A DNA stretch of 15,199 nt from contig SSGN01000124.1 in assembly GCA_008016945.1 (NCBI GenBank), positions 1 through 15,199 on the forward strand, read 5' to 3'. A program made the translations under genes and the position numbers. The stretch comes from Flavobacteriales bacterium (GTDB lineage Bacteria; Bacteroidota; Bacteroidia; Flavobacteriales; PHOS-HE28). Positions 13,744 to 15,199 of this stretch are shown piece by piece. Every line of letters starts with the position of its first letter. The first letter of the stretch is position 1. A model generated the notes under the pieces. That model was not told where the DNA came from. It was given only the letters and a program-made list of their open reading frames with translations, and did not search any database.

Positions 13744-15199
13744 TCAAGGTTGGTGCATCAATCGACCGTGGGTCTGCTCACCATCCATACGCACATGGTA
13801 GAGGAAGGCCCCTGTCCCCACCTTCTCCGGACTGAAGACCACACGGGTGGTCTCGCCAGCGTACACCGGCCCGTTGTACGCCTCGCTGATCCAGCGACCC
13901 TGCATGTCCGTGATGGTCACCACGGCCGTACCGGTCTCCTTGGCTTGGAGGGAGATCACGCATTCGTTCCGGAACGGGTTGGGCGATGCGCTCACCTCAA
14001 GCTTCTTGCCTTGGCCCGGCTTACCGCATTGAACGAACAAGGTCCAGGTCGCGGCACTGCTGTTGCCGCAGTAGTCCGTGGCGGTCCAGGTATAGGTGAT
14101 GCTGTATGCACCATCCTTCTCATCCCCGTTCTGGACCGAGGATACCGTGGCCTCCATGGCGCTTTCGGTGCACTCATCGAATGCCCATACGGTGGGGAGG
14201 TGGTAGTACTCCAGCTCGTCGCAGTAGGTGATGCCATCCACCTCAGGGATACCCATGATCACGGGTCCGGTCTCGTCCACCACGGTGATGGTCTGTTCAC
14301 AGAAGGCCACGTCGCCGCTGAGATCGACCGCCCAGAAGGTGCGGCGGATCACGAAGGGGCACGCGCTCAAGGTCTCATCCCACCAACCGTGGTTCTTCAC
14401 CGGCATGCACTTCTTGTCACCACCGTCCACTTCGGTACGGAAGGTCGGCATACCACCGAGTCCTTCAGGGGAGTAGTCGGCCGCGCAATCCACGGTGATG
14501 TCCGCCGGGCAATTGGTGATCAGAGCAGGGCACTCCTTCTCCCCGCAATCCTCACGCGTTACCACCACACTGGTGGAACCACTGCACCCATTGGCAGTGG
14601 TCACCACGACCACATAGATTCCAGGTTCTGCGACCTCCGGATATTGATCCACACCGGCATACCCGTTGGGGCCGGTCCAGCTATAGGTCGGTGCTGTTCC
14701 ATCGGTGAAGGCGGAAAGGATCACGGTACCATCCTCACAGGGCAGCATACCACCTTCGGCGAAGACCTCAGGCACATCCATATCGCTGACCACCACCGCA
14801 GAAGCCTGGCTGCTGCAGCCGTTGGCACCGGTCACCACTAAGGTGTAGGTACCGGCCACGCTCACCGTGGGGTTCTGTTCGTTGCTGGTGAAGCCGTTCG
14901 GACCGCTCCAGGCGAAGCTGCCGTTGCCGGAGCCTTGCAGCTGGATCGAGGTCACCGTGCAGGTCAGGGTGCCGCCGGTGGCTTGTGCGCCCGGAGCATC
15001 GCTGTCCAGTTCTACCACCGCAGAAGCCTGGCTGGTGCAGCCGTTGGCACCGGTCACCACCAAGGTGTAGGTACCGGCCACGCTCACCGTGGGGTTCTGG
15101 GCGTTGCTGGTGAAGCCGTTCGGACCGCTCCAGGCGAAGCTGCCGTTGCCCGAGCCTTGCAGTTGGATGGAGGTCACCGTGCAGGTCAGGGTGCCGCCG
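13744..15199 (-). CDS. C-terminal part of a large T9SS-secreted repeat protein (partial)
   Basis: The last 484 residues of a surface or secreted protein whose start lies beyond the right edge. From the N-terminal side it holds PKD/SprB-like beta modules of 74 residues (each with [27 protein letters not shown]), two of them almost identical, then a diverged third ([25 protein letters not shown]). A HYR-like region follows (about 14530-14260, [30 protein letters not shown]), then another Cys-containing module ([20 protein letters not shown]). The last ~85 residues are a T9SS type A sorting domain with the typical ASPNPF opening and a TDMQGRW core. Such proteins are exported through the outer membrane by T9SS and serve as adhesins or gliding-type filaments. 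No enzymatic domain is visible in this part. The gene ends 87 bp before rarA, with a terminator between. Confidence 0.9.
   Translation of the reverse strand, partial: GGTLTCTVTSIQLQGSGNGSFAWSGPNGFTSNAQNPTVSVAGTYTLVVTGANGCTSQASAVVELDSDAPGAQATGGTLTCTVTSIQLQGSGNGSFAWSGPNGFTSNEQNPTVSVAGTYTLVVTGANGCSSQASAVVVSDMDVPEVFAEGGMLPCEDGTVILSAFTDGTAPTYSWTGPNGYAGVDQYPEVAEPGIYVVVVTTANGCSGSTSVVVTREDCGEKECPALITNCPADITVDCAADYSPEGLGGMPTFRTEVDGGDKKCMPVKNHGWWDETLSACPFVIRRTFWAVDLSGDVAFCEQTITVVDETGPVIMGIPEVDGITYCDELEYYHLPTVWAFDECTESAMEATVSSVQNGDEKDGAYSITYTWTATDYCGNSSAATWTLFVQCGKPGQGKKLEVSASPNPFRNECVISLQAKETGTAVVTITDMQGRWISEAYNGPVYAGETTRVVFSPEKVGTGAFLYHVRMDGEQTHGRLMHQP
14792..15199 (-). repeat. Near-identical 222-bp tandem repeats within the T9SS gene
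   Basis: The segments 14792-14977 and 15014-15199 align without gaps at an offset of 222 bp (74 codons). By direct comparison they differ at 7 of 186 positions. The second copy continues past the window edge, so there are at least two and probably more copies. The next module inward (about 14570-14760) keeps the protein pattern but not the DNA identity. Confidence 0.93.

Noticed and set aside
13729..14841. Long + strand open frame (370 codons) opposite the T9SS repeat protein
   Set aside because: Antisense to a protein with clear PKD/HYR-like modules and a sorting domain; the translation is low-complexity and His/Gly-rich.
14792..15199. CRISPR-like array
   Set aside because: The repeats are 222 bp, in frame, and encode beta modules of a secreted protein with no spacers.

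Overview
The window looks like chromosomal DNA of a fairly GC-rich member of the Bacteroidota, possibly a high-GC Flavobacteriales-like lineage (inference). The evidence is two secreted proteins with type IX secretion (T9SS) C-terminal sorting domains, a GWxTD-domain protein, a DUF5723-like outer-membrane protein beside a lipoprotein, promoter-like TAnnTTTG elements, and mostly weak Shine-Dalgarno sequences. No phage, transposon, CRISPR or plasmid gene is visible.

Left part (1-3126): the tail of an unidentified + strand gene (1-143) meets a - strand pair, a GWxTD-domain secreted protein followed by a family 2 glycosyltransferase (2743 down to 191). A gap of about 300 bp without a credible gene separates this pair from a - strand tRNA-Ser(UGA) at 3040-3126.

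Middle + strand block (3204-7031): a PhnP-like metallo-beta-lactamase-fold hydrolase, then a large secreted zinc metallopeptidase (986 aa). The peptidase has an FTP propeptide, an HEXXH catalytic domain mixing M4-like and M36-like features, a C-terminal beta-sandwich region and a T9SS sorting domain.

Central - strand array (11840 down to 7054): five tightly packed genes, namely a large lipoprotein, a DUF5723-like outer-membrane beta-barrel candidate, a phosphodiester glycosidase, a Gdx/SugE-type SMR guanidinium exporter and ProC (pyrroline-5-carboxylate reductase). The first three overlap start-on-stop (ATGA, TGATG) and are probably translationally coupled. The last two follow after 20 and 50 bp. 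The array runs convergently into the metallopeptidase, with a GC-rich hairpin at the junction.

Right part (11924-15199): a small four-helix membrane protein is transcribed divergently from the array. It ends exactly against the stop codon of rarA (AAA+ ATPase of replication-fork maintenance). A strong hairpin terminator separates rarA from the end of a large T9SS-exported repeat protein, whose near-identical 222-bp tandem repeats run off the right edge.

Most of the window is ordinary housekeeping and envelope content. The least understood parts are the lipoprotein / outer-membrane protein / phosphodiester glycosidase trio and the intermediate M4/M36 peptidase. I do not see a defence system or another clear novel multi-gene machine.
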